DNA of 44,150 bases from Bacteroidota bacterium (lineage in GTDB: Bacteria > Bacteroidota > Bacteroidia > Bacteroidales > GCA-2748055), in assembly GCA_024244665.1 (NCBI GenBank), contig JAAEOI010000180.1:1-44150 (forward strand), given 5' to 3'. Positions 36,347-44,150 of the stretch are shown here, piece after piece; the stretch's first letter is position 1; the number at the start of each line of letters is the position of its first letter. The notes below the pieces were generated by a model that did no database searches, was not told the origin of the DNA, and saw only the letters and a list, made by a program, of their open reading frames with translations. The position numbers were made by a program, and so were the translations under genes.

Positions 36347-36786
36347 CAGGCGGTTAAGAATTTCTCATCGGCTGCCACTGTTTCACCGGGATCGATCACC
36401 ACTTTTCCGTCGGAGGTTTTATTCACCCTGAACCAGGCGAGGTTGCGAGGGGCAGGACCCGATAAGACCTCACCCTTATTGTTATAACAGGAGCCGTGAC
36501 AGGGGCACTCGAATCCTTCAGTGGTTCGCTCAATGGTACAGCCCAGGTGGGTGCAGATTGCCGAAACCGCCTGTACTCCCTCATGATCCCTGTAAACAAA
36601 CAGCTTGTGCTCATCAAGGTAGGTGTAAGTGTCAACCGGGAAGCGGGATGAATCGCCCAGTGTAATCCTTCGCTTCTCCCCTGCAATCCTCGGGAAGAGC
36701 TGGCGGAAATAACTTGCAGCCGCAACCACTCCGGTTGCCGCAGCAAGGAACAGTGCCGATCGCTTTAAAAAATGCCTGCGTTTCAT
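36346..36786 (-). CDS. Rieske 2Fe-2S protein with Tat-type signal
   Basis: Iron-sulfur subunit of the quinol oxidoreductase. From the ATG at 36786 it has 146 aa. The start KRRHFLKRSALFL is a Tat motif (RRxFLK), fitting the known export of Rieske proteins by Tat; tatA is at 28903. The cluster-binding motifs CTHLGC and CPCHGSCY hold the two Cys and two His, and the second set carries the disulfide Cys pair. An ATG at 36837 would add 17 residues upstream that do not fit a Tat leader. It is the first gene of the Rieske, cytochrome b, octaheme cytochrome operon. A divergent gene for a second multiheme protein starts 105 bases away. Confidence 0.94.
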   Translation of the reverse strand: MKRRHFLKRSALFLAAATGVVAAASYFRQLFPRIAGEKRRITLGDSSRFPVDTYTYLDEHKLFVYRDHEGVQAVSAICTHLGCTIERTTEGFECPCHGSCYNNKGEVLSGPAPRNLAWFRVNKTSDGKVVIDPGETVAADEKFLTA

Positions 36787-36856
36787 CTTGGATGCTAAAA
36801 TTATATAGATTCTTTTTGAATAGAGCACTTCAACCAACCGATTTCTCTAATTTATA

Positions 36857-36864
36857 TACATTTG
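36857..36864 (+). promoter_or_regulatory. Possible -7 element of the TPR-multiheme gene
   Basis: TACATTTG is an exact TAnnTTTG, 27 bases before the ATG at 36892. No TTG is found at the 19-base distance upstream. It lies in the spacer that also must hold the Rieske operon promoter on the other strand. Confidence 0.35.
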
Positions 36865-36891
36865 AAATTAATCATTTCGAGTAATTTAGCC

Positions 36892-39231
36892 ATGAATAGC
36901 GGAGTTGTTCCCAAGGTGCTGTTGACAATTTTACTGGTCGCCGTAAGTCTTACCTCATTAATAAACTGTAAACGTGTCGATTCCGGAAAGAGCGACCTGA
37001 AGAATACTGTTTCACCAGGTCCCGATGCCGAATATGTGGGCCGGGATAATTGTAAGAAATGCCACGAAAAGGAGTTCAATCTTTACCAGGGCTCTGACCA
37101 CGATATGGCCATGGACACTGCAATTGCCGAAACGGTCCTGGGCAATTTCAACAATGTTAGCTATACCCATTTCGGGGTCACCTCCAGGTTCTACATGAAT
37201 GATGGCAGGTACATGGTGAATACGGAAGGACCGGAAGGAAGCATGGTAGATTATGAAGTCTCCTATGTATTCGGGGTCAGGCCTCTCCAACAATATCTGA
37301 TAGAATTTCCCGGCGGGAGGTACCAGTGTCTTCCCCTTTGCTGGGATACCCGGCCTGCTGATGAAGGGGGACAAAGGTGGTTTCATATATATCAGGATGA
37401 ACGCATCCCCTCGGATGATGTTCTGCACTGGACCCATGTCACCCAGAACTGGAACTACATGTGTGCCGAGTGCCACTCCACCAACCTCAGAAAGAACTAC
37501 GACTACAGCGAAAAGGCATACCACACCACGTGGAACGAGATTGATGTATCGTGTGAAGCGTGCCACGGACCGGGATCGGAACACATCGACTGGGCCGAAA
37601 AAGTTGAAGGAGGAAGCAGTCCGGACATCTATCCCGACATGGGACTTGTATTAAGGCTGGTTGACACGGACAATGCTACCTGGATCTTCGATCCCGATTC
37701 GGTAACTGCCCGCAGATCGGTACCCCGGCAATCGGACGAACTGGTACAGATGTGCTCCAGGTGCCATGCCCGCAGGGCGGTCGCCACCGAGGATTACTAC
37801 CATGGAGGTTCCTTGCTGGACACCCACTGGCCTTCACTCCTGGAGGAGGGGCTCTACTATGCTGACGGTCAGATCCAGGAAGAGGTCTATGTCTATGCCT
37901 CCTTTCTTCAGAGTAAAATGTACAAAGCAGGGGTGGTTTGCAAGGATTGTCACGAACCCCACAGTGGAAAAACCTATGCGGTGGGAAATGCCCTGTGCTA
38001 CCGCTGCCACATGGCCTCCGAGTACGGATCCCGCGAACACCATTTCCATGATCCATCCAAAAAGGGAGCCAATTGTGCCGAATGCCACATGCATGAACGC
38101 ACCTACATGGTGGTGGATCCCAGGCGCGACCACAGCATCCGGATCCCTCGGCCCGACCTTACCGATAAACTTGGGACACCAAACAGCTGCAACCAGTGCC
38201 ACCCGGACAAATCGACGAAATGGGCCACCGACTACCTGAGGAAGTGGTACGGTCAGGATCTGCTGGACGAAGAGCATTACGGGGAGATCTTCTGGGCGGG
38301 AAGGCAGCGCTACCCCGAGGCCCACGAAGGATTGCTCCGTCTGGCCGGCGACCGCGAACTGCCTCCCATGATCAGGGCCACAGCCATCTCCTTACTGGGT
38401 GGATACCCTGAACCTTCAACTACGCAACTACTCGGATTGTTGAACAACGATCCCGATCCCCTGATCAGGTATGCAGTGCTTTCTGTTGCGCAGTTCGGAG
38501 AAGCAGAATTTATCAGGGACCTGGCTGTCCCTCTGCTCAGGGATAGTATTAAACTGGTAAGACTGATGGCTGCCAACTCGCTAACTGCCGTTCCGCGCAA
38601 CCTGATCCCGGTGGGATCGACAGATCTTCTGAATACAGTCCTGAAGGAGTACAACGAATCGTTGATGATCAACGCCGACCACCCCTCCACACACCTCAAC
38701 TTTGGCAATCTCTACCTGAATACTGGTGATTTTGAGAAGGCAGAGGCATCATTCAGGGAGGCCATTGAACTGGAGCCCGGTCTGGTGGGACCCTATATCA
38801 ACCTGGCCGACCTATATCGGAGGCTTGAGCGGGACGAAGAGGGTGAACAGGTGCTCAAAAGCGCCCTTGAACGATACCCTGACCTGGCCGCCATCAACTA
38901 TTCACTCGGACTGCTGAAGGTCAGACAGGGAAAACAGGAAGAGGCACTGGTCTACCTTGAGAAAGCGGCTGTCGGGGAGCCTGCAGATCCCCATTACAGT
39001 TATGTCTATGCCATCGGGATGAACTCCCTGGGCAAGCCATCGGAGGCACTTTCCTTCTTGAAAAAAGCCCTTGAAAGGCATCCTTTCGACAGGAACATCC
39101 TCTACAGCCTTGCCACCATCTCCATGGAAAACGGCCAGGCGGAAGAGTCGCTTCGTTATGCGGAACGACTGGTGGAGAGTTACCCCCAGGATGCTAATTA
39201 CCAGCAGCTTCTGAACGTGCTTTCCAACTAA
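36892..39231 (+). CDS. Octaheme cytochrome c lipoprotein with HEAT-like and TPR repeats
   Basis: Large exported protein of 779 aa. The ATG at 36892 gives a signal peptide with lipobox (SLINC, cysteine near residue 26), so it is probably membrane-attached. Eight CxxCH sites at about residues 54, 191, 221, 288, 350, 369, 395 and 433: CKKCH, CAECH, CEACH, CSRCH, CKDCH, CYRCH, CAECH, CNQCH. Helical HEAT-like repeats follow (about 490-570; ISLLGGYPEPSTTQLLGLL, YAVLSVAQFGEAEF), then four or more TPR units (about 600-775). The heme part would carry electrons and the repeats may bind a partner. It is divergent from the Rieske operon and followed by the ACR3 gene after 20 bases. The enzymatic role is unknown. 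Confidence 0.88.
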   Translation: MNSGVVPKVLLTILLVAVSLTSLINCKRVDSGKSDLKNTVSPGPDAEYVGRDNCKKCHEKEFNLYQGSDHDMAMDTAIAETVLGNFNNVSYTHFGVTSRFYMNDGRYMVNTEGPEGSMVDYEVSYVFGVRPLQQYLIEFPGGRYQCLPLCWDTRPADEGGQRWFHIYQDERIPSDDVLHWTHVTQNWNYMCAECHSTNLRKNYDYSEKAYHTTWNEIDVSCEACHGPGSEHIDWAEKVEGGSSPDIYPDMGLVLRLVDTDNATWIFDPDSVTARRSVPRQSDELVQMCSRCHARRAVATEDYYHGGSLLDTHWPSLLEEGLYYADGQIQEEVYVYASFLQSKMYKAGVVCKDCHEPHSGKTYAVGNALCYRCHMASEYGSREHHFHDPSKKGANCAECHMHERTYMVVDPRRDHSIRIPRPDLTDKLGTPNSCNQCHPDKSTKWATDYLRKWYGQDLLDEEHYGEIFWAGRQRYPEAHEGLLRLAGDRELPPMIRATAISLLGGYPEPSTTQLLGLLNNDPDPLIRYAVLSVAQFGEAEFIRDLAVPLLRDSIKLVRLMAANSLTAVPRNLIPVGSTDLLNTVLKEYNESLMINADHPSTHLNFGNLYLNTGDFEKAEASFREAIELEPGLVGPYINLADLYRRLERDEEGEQVLKSALERYPDLAAINYSLGLLKVRQGKQEEALVYLEKAAVGEPADPHYSYVYAIGMNSLGKPSEALSFLKKALERHPFDRNILYSLATISMENGQAEESLRYAERLVESYPQDANYQQLLNVLSN

Positions 39232-39251
39232 TAACAGAATAAATCCTGATT

Positions 39252-40316
39252 GTGAAACAGGCACCCAAACGACTCTCCTTTCTTGACAGATACCTCACCC
39301 TATGGATCTTTCTGGCCATGGCCATCGGCGTATTGGCAGGACATTTCTTTCCGGCGATTTCAGATTTCTGGAACGGTATGAGCCGTGGAACCACCAATAT
39401 ACCTATAGCCATTGGCCTGATCGTGATGATGTATCCTCCCCTGGCCAAGGTACGTTACGAGGAGTTGGGAGATGTCTTCCGTAACCGAAAGGTCCTGATC
39501 CTCTCCCTGGTCCAGAACTGGATCATCGGCCCTGTCCTGATGTTCATCCTTGCCATCATCTTCCTGAGGGAGTACCCACATTACATGGCCGGATTGATCC
39601 TGATCGGGTTGGCCCGCTGCATCGCCATGGTGATCGTTTGGAACGACCTGGCTGAAGGCGATCCGGAGTATGCAGCCGGACTGGTGGCATTCAACTCCAT
39701 CTTCCAGGTACTCTTCTTTTCGGTATATGCCTATCTCTTCATCACCGTGATGCCCCGCTGGTTTGGCCTGGAAACATTTGAAGTGGAGGTAAGCATGGGA
39801 GAGATTGCAAAGAGCGTATTCATCTACCTTGGCATCCCCTTCCTGTCCGGATTCCTCACAAGATTTATCCTGATCCGGGTAAAATCGAAAGACCGGACAG
39901 AGTCAAAGGAGTGGTACCACAATCGCTTTATTCCGAAGATCAGTCCGCTTACCCTGGTGGCTCTGCTCTTCACCATCTTTGTGATGTTTTCCCTGAAGGG
40001 TGAAACCATCGTTGAGATCCCACTGGATGTGGTCCGGATCGCCATTCCGCTGGTGATCTATTTTGTGGTGATGTTCCTGGTCTCCTTTTTCCTGGGGAAA
40101 GCCATTGGAGCTGACTATCCCAAGACTGCCACCCTTTCGTTCACCGCAGCCAGCAATAATTTTGAACTGGCCATTGCTGTTGCCGTTGCGGTCTTCGGAA
40201 TCAGCTCGGGAGAGGCTTTTGCAGCAGTTATCGGTCCGCTCGTGGAGGTGCCGGTTCTGATCCTTCTGGTGGGGGTCGCGTTGCGGTTACGCTTGCGGTA
40301 TTTCAGAAACAATTGA
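39252..40316 (+). CDS. arsB: ACR3-family arsenite efflux transporter
   Basis: Inner-membrane exporter of arsenite, driven by the proton motive force. It has 354 aa, starts at GTG 39252 and has about 10 hydrophobic segments. It carries the ACR3 hallmark segment [16 protein letters not shown] with the essential Cys, and the N-terminal [17 protein letters not shown] and [19 protein letters not shown]. No arsR regulator or arsC reductase gene is next to it. It begins 20 bases after the TPR-multiheme gene, so the two may be co-transcribed. An ars operon is thus not present here, only this transporter. Confidence 0.94.
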   Translation: MKQAPKRLSFLDRYLTLWIFLAMAIGVLAGHFFPAISDFWNGMSRGTTNIPIAIGLIVMMYPPLAKVRYEELGDVFRNRKVLILSLVQNWIIGPVLMFILAIIFLREYPHYMAGLILIGLARCIAMVIVWNDLAEGDPEYAAGLVAFNSIFQVLFFSVYAYLFITVMPRWFGLETFEVEVSMGEIAKSVFIYLGIPFLSGFLTRFILIRVKSKDRTESKEWYHNRFIPKISPLTLVALLFTIFVMFSLKGETIVEIPLDVVRIAIPLVIYFVVMFLVSFFLGKAIGADYPKTATLSFTAASNNFELAIAVAVAVFGISSGEAFAAVIGPLVEVPVLILLVGVALRLRLRYFRNN

Positions 40317-40323
40317 AGTGATT

Positions 40324-40353
40324 TTGCAAATCGGACAAAATCTGTTATATTTG
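40324..40353 (+). promoter_or_regulatory. Bacteroidota-type promoter of initiator tRNA-fMet
   Basis: TTG at 40324-40326, 19 bases, then TATATTTG at 40346-40353: a perfect TTG-N19-TAnnTTTG. The start would be near 40360. A hairpin GCTAAC-AAA-GTTAGC at 40359-40373 lies at the 5' end of the resulting precursor, about 37 bases before the tRNA. Confidence 0.8.
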
Positions 40354-40409
40354 CACCCGCTAACAAAGTTAGCAACGTTCTAAACAGACATACAATACCA
40401 AAGATATAT

Positions 40410-42011
<1,602 letters not shown>

Positions 42012-42019
<8 letters not shown>

Positions 42020-42152
42020 TTGATTCTGGTCTGACTTGATCAATAATTTTAACAAAGCTATAGAGGTAGTCCCTGATGGTAATTACCTCATCCCTTGTAT
42101 ACTCTCTTTCTCCTTTGTTTAATACTTCATAGCATTTTTCAATTGATAGCAT
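42012..42152 (-). CDS. 46-aa protein overlapping the serine recombinase start
   Basis: Small gene of 46 codons plus stop, translating as MLSIEKCYEVLNKGEREY followed by a helical acidic part with TRDEVITIRDYLYSFVKI. It ends in SND and TAA. Its last codons contain the recombinase start: the sequence ATGATTAA holds both the recombinase ATG (42019) and this gene's TAA (42014). It resembles short helical proteins I recall preceding serine recombinases in Bacteroidota elements, but no exact family is claimed. A stop codon lies in frame 3 bases before the ATG, so the start is fixed. The overlap suggests coupled translation. Confidence 0.65.
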
Positions 42153-42232
42153 TAATTATGGTAATGAGCATCTCCGTTGGTTCTTCCATTTGTCGATGCG
42201 CTTCCAAATTGCCTTTTTTAGGGGCGTCCTAT

Positions 42233-43042
42233 TTATTTTTTCATTTTCTTTTTTTCAGTCAGTTTGTGTACAACTTTATTTCCGATATGCACGGAAGTTT
42301 CCACGAAATGACTTCCTGCTTTTTTTACTAATGCGTTTATCTCTTCCTTAGAATCAGCAATATGTTCTTTACTAATAAGATACTCATTGCCTCCAGATAC
42401 TTGAATGGTTATGGAACGAACATCGTCAACGAAGATGGATTGATGAACTTCTTTCTCAATTTCTGTGAAAGAATAATTAAGATAATCCGTTTTGCTAACC
42501 TGCTCTTTAAATCCATCATTTACCATTTTGTTGATGTCAATGGAGATGAAATCATCCTTAATGAATCCATATTGCTTCGCCAGATCAATATCTAATTGTC
42601 GGGCCAGGAATGCCTGACCAGAATCAAATACAATAAGTTTAACAGGTTGATGAGTATTTAATCCATATAAAATATAAAAATCCAATTCTGGAAATTTCGA
42701 TTGATCTTCTTCAGAACTGAATATTTCGAGATACTCTTTAACTTTCAGAATCTTGCTTAGTTCCATCCCAAATTTTCTAAGTTTGACAATTATTCCAAAC
42801 CATATCATTTCAGAAATGCTAAACATCCACCACCCTTTTCCCTCAGGTCTGTCATCTGTTATAAGACCGAGTTCAACCCAATGATTGACAACTCGAGGTG
42901 AAATGTTTTCCTCGCTAAGCCTGTGTTTCTTAGTATTTAGTCGCTCTTTAGCCTTGGTTACTGCACTTAGAAAGTTCCCAAAGAAGGCTACATCGAACCA
43001 ATCCATTGCAGGCATAAAATTGGAAGGGGCATTCTCTTTCAT
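42233..43042 (-). CDS. MerR-like transcriptional regulator
   Basis: DNA-binding protein of 269 aa. A winged-helix segment near residues 40-110 follows MerR rules (SEENISPRVVNHWVELGLITDDR, then WWMFSISEMIWFGIIVKLRKFGMELSKI, then KVKEYL). The C-terminal 150 residues are unlike MerR ligand domains and end in a Lys-rich tail (TEKKKMKK). Palindromes of the form TTACAT..ATGTAA and ATATTACA..TGTAATAT lie 11-64 bases upstream of its start, making autoregulation likely. It lies upstream of the small gene and recombinase, all minus strand. It might control the element; that is inference. Confidence 0.75.
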   Translation of the reverse strand: MKENAPSNFMPAMDWFDVAFFGNFLSAVTKAKERLNTKKHRLSEENISPRVVNHWVELGLITDDRPEGKGWWMFSISEMIWFGIIVKLRKFGMELSKILKVKEYLEIFSSEEDQSKFPELDFYILYGLNTHQPVKLIVFDSGQAFLARQLDIDLAKQYGFIKDDFISIDINKMVNDGFKEQVSKTDYLNYSFTEIEKEVHQSIFVDDVRSITIQVSGGNEYLISKEHIADSKEEINALVKKAGSHFVETSVHIGNKVVHKLTEKKKMKK

Positions 43043-43411
43043 TTTTTAAAGGTTACATTTATGTAATATTTACAAATATATAAAATATATTACATAACTG
43101 TAATATTTTCGTTAAATTCAATTAAAGAGAGCTGCTAATTTTAGATACAATTAGTTAAAGTGAAAAAAACGAGAGCCCAGACCAATTCAGGCCAAAACTT
43201 AATGACCAGGTAAATACTCTGGTATTCTGAGGCTCGCCTAAATTCCCCATTTGTTAGGATGATCCCAAGTATGGCAGATTTTACATTCCCACCGGTGCTG
43301 TTGATGTGCAGCTGGCTGTAACCTCCAACCTCCAACTGTGTGAGGAACTAAGATTCTAAAGGATTTAATTCTTTCAATTCGAATCTCCTGACTCAATTAC
43401 CTATAAACAGA
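43043..43411 (-). other. Gene-free spacer between MerR-like and beta-helix genes
   Basis: This 369-base stretch carries the palindromic operator region next to the MerR-like start and then sequence without a credible gene. An open frame of 64 codons at 43141-43335 (minus) starts and ends without family resemblance. The right part, 43250-43340, has higher G+C and contains GTAACCTCCAACCTCCAAC, a short direct duplication of CCTCCAAC. No copy of the tRNA 3' end was found, so the far end of the element is not located in this stretch. Confidence 0.55.
43053..43106. promoter_or_regulatory. Two palindromic operators of the MerR-like gene
   Basis: TTACAT-TT-ATGTAA at 43053-43066 and ATATTACA-TAAC-TGTAATAT at 43087-43106 share the half-site TTACA. 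Their centres are 37 bases apart. Between them a further TTTACAAATA (about 43070) repeats the half-site. The location directly upstream of a regulator gene suggests a self-control region. Any promoter inside it cannot be assigned with confidence because the tract is uniformly AT-rich. Confidence 0.6.
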
Positions 43412-44149
43412 TCATAGGTGTTTTACCCACATTTTACGACTTTGTTCAATAGGACCAGCCTTAAGTTTGTATATGTAAATTCCACTTGCTAGTTCACTGG
43501 CATCAAATGAGATCGAATGCTCTCCGGAATTTTGGTATTGCTGAACCAATGTTTTTATTTCCCTTCCCAACAAATCATATATTGCTAATTGTACCATACT
43601 ATCTACGGCTAATTGATATTTGATCACAGTGGAAAGGTTAAATGGGTTTGGAAAGTTTTGAGCAAGAGCCGAAGTGTGGATTGGATCACTGGTATGGACC
43701 TGTACAGGGCTTACCGGGATCCCGTTAAAGTAGATAGTATTAGCATTGGCATATGCATCAAGGGTGAGTCGCGATGATTCCAGGTCTACCCATGGAATAC
43801 CTCCCACCTCTACATTTTCAAAATAGATATGTGAAATGTAGCCGGGATGGTTTTCTTCGACATGATGTCCATAAATTCCTCCGGGTGTTCCAGGATCCTG
43901 AATGATTACGTTTTTGATGGTCACGTCTTTGATGGAACCACCTCTTTGAACCTGAAAATTAATAGGGTTCCCGTACTTGTCATTTTCCATGATGATTTCA
44001 TCCACGGTGATATTCTCTACCAGGATATCAGACCATTCTCCCTGGCCCCAATTATGTTTGAAGTCGATACCATCCCTGGTAGAGATAACATCTATGTTTC
44101 TGAATACAACACTATACATATCTTCCTCCCCCTGCATCCCGAATGTAAG
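43412..44149 (-). CDS. Secreted beta-helix protein with type IX sorting domain (5' end outside window)
   Basis: C-terminal 245 residues of a large exported protein; the frame stays open to the right edge. The first 130 residues show repeating parallel beta-helix coils (FRNIDVISTRDGIDF, LVENITVDEI, VTIKNVIIQDPG, IYFENVEVGGI), as in pectate lyases and family 28 glycoside hydrolases. The last 80 residues are a type A type IX secretion sorting domain (NFPNPFNLSTVIKYQL, IYDLLGREIKTLV, LASGIYIYKLKAG). The protein would be exported by the Sec system and then displayed or released by the type IX system. The catalytic part is not in view, so the activity cannot be named. Confidence 0.85.
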   Translation of the reverse strand, partial: LTFGMQGEEDMYSVVFRNIDVISTRDGIDFKHNWGQGEWSDILVENITVDEIIMENDKYGNPINFQVQRGGSIKDVTIKNVIIQDPGTPGGIYGHHVEENHPGYISHIYFENVEVGGIPWVDLESSRLTLDAYANANTIYFNGIPVSPVQVHTSDPIHTSALAQNFPNPFNLSTVIKYQLAVDSMVQLAIYDLLGREIKTLVQQYQNSGEHSISFDASELASGIYIYKLKAGPIEQSRKMWVKHL

Positions 44150-44150
44150 C

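Noticed and set aside
42139..42189. 16-codon frame MEEPTEMLITIINAIN between the MerR-like and 46-aa genes
   Set aside because: It overlaps the 46-aa gene start and is very short. It could be the tail of a lost gene, but this cannot be supported.
43141..43335. 64-codon minus-strand open frame in the spacer right of the MerR-like gene
   Set aside because: No family resemblance, no start context, and composition typical of non-coding sequence.
42100..44150. A duplicated tRNA-fMet 3' end marking the far end of the element
   Set aside because: Searched by eye for GGTTCAAGTCCTAC or CCCCCGC on both strands right of the recombinase and not found; the other end is probably outside the window or degraded.

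Overview
The window is a stretch of a Bacteroidota chromosome, probably a free-living Bacteroidales/Marinilabiliales-like or related lineage. The evidence is the gene families present (S46 dipeptidyl-peptidase, DUF4837 lipoprotein, a Bacteroidota-type LptE, a type IX secretion C-terminal domain, a SiaB-family protein) and promoters of the Bacteroidota form TTG-N19-TAnnTTTG. The clearest promoters precede the initiator tRNA and acpP. Genus cannot be named from the sequence alone. Most of it is a dense, conserved core; the accessory parts are about 27.16-27.86 kb and everything right of 40.4 kb.

Layout. 1-5.9 kb: 3' end of leuS, an M23 peptidase, purN (opposite strand), then acpP-fabF-rnc and a small IPExxxVDY-like protein. 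5.9-10.2 kb: a membrane J-domain protein, an exported acidic His-rich protein, and a histidine kinase/OmpR-type regulator pair. 10.2-17.2 kb, all minus strand: a sigma-54 activator, lptE, a TPR-like protein, secG, groES-groEL and lepA, with intrinsic terminators after secG and groEL. 17.3-27.2 kb: kdsB, an FtsX/MacB-like permease, a SiaB-like protein, rnhA, an S46 peptidase, rnhB, a GT4 glycosyltransferase and a divergent Wzx-like flippase. 27.2-27.9 kb: a gene-poor patch with an 18-copy 7-bp tandem repeat, a small ribbon-helix-helix-like gene and a three-copy 17-bp repeat. 27.9-32.8 kb, minus strand: GIY-YIG-like, M23, dxr, rseP, tatA and a DUF4837 lipoprotein.

32.9-40.3 kb is a respiratory block. 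A minus-strand operon encodes a Tat-type Rieske protein, a b6-type cytochrome b and a membrane-anchored eight-heme cytochrome c in the place where cytochrome c1 would be. Divergently transcribed is a second eight-heme lipoprotein carrying HEAT-like and TPR repeats, followed closely by an ACR3 arsenite exporter. The likely reading is a quinol-oxidising complex feeding a multiheme periplasmic chain; the terminal acceptor is unknown.

40.4-43.1 kb looks like a mobile element next to initiator tRNA-fMet: a large serine recombinase, a 46-codon gene overlapping its start, and a MerR-like regulator with palindromes in front of it. The recombinase reading frame runs antisense through the tRNA terminator and into the tRNA, ending at a stop codon formed by the anticodon loop. 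The window ends in the 3' part of a beta-helix protein with a type IX secretion sorting domain.

Several gene starts were moved to the codon that best fits the family start and neighbouring stop codons (rnc, the J-domain protein, lepA, lptE, rnhA, the DUF4837 gene, dxr, the second M23 gene, the Rieske gene, the TPR cytochrome and the recombinase).
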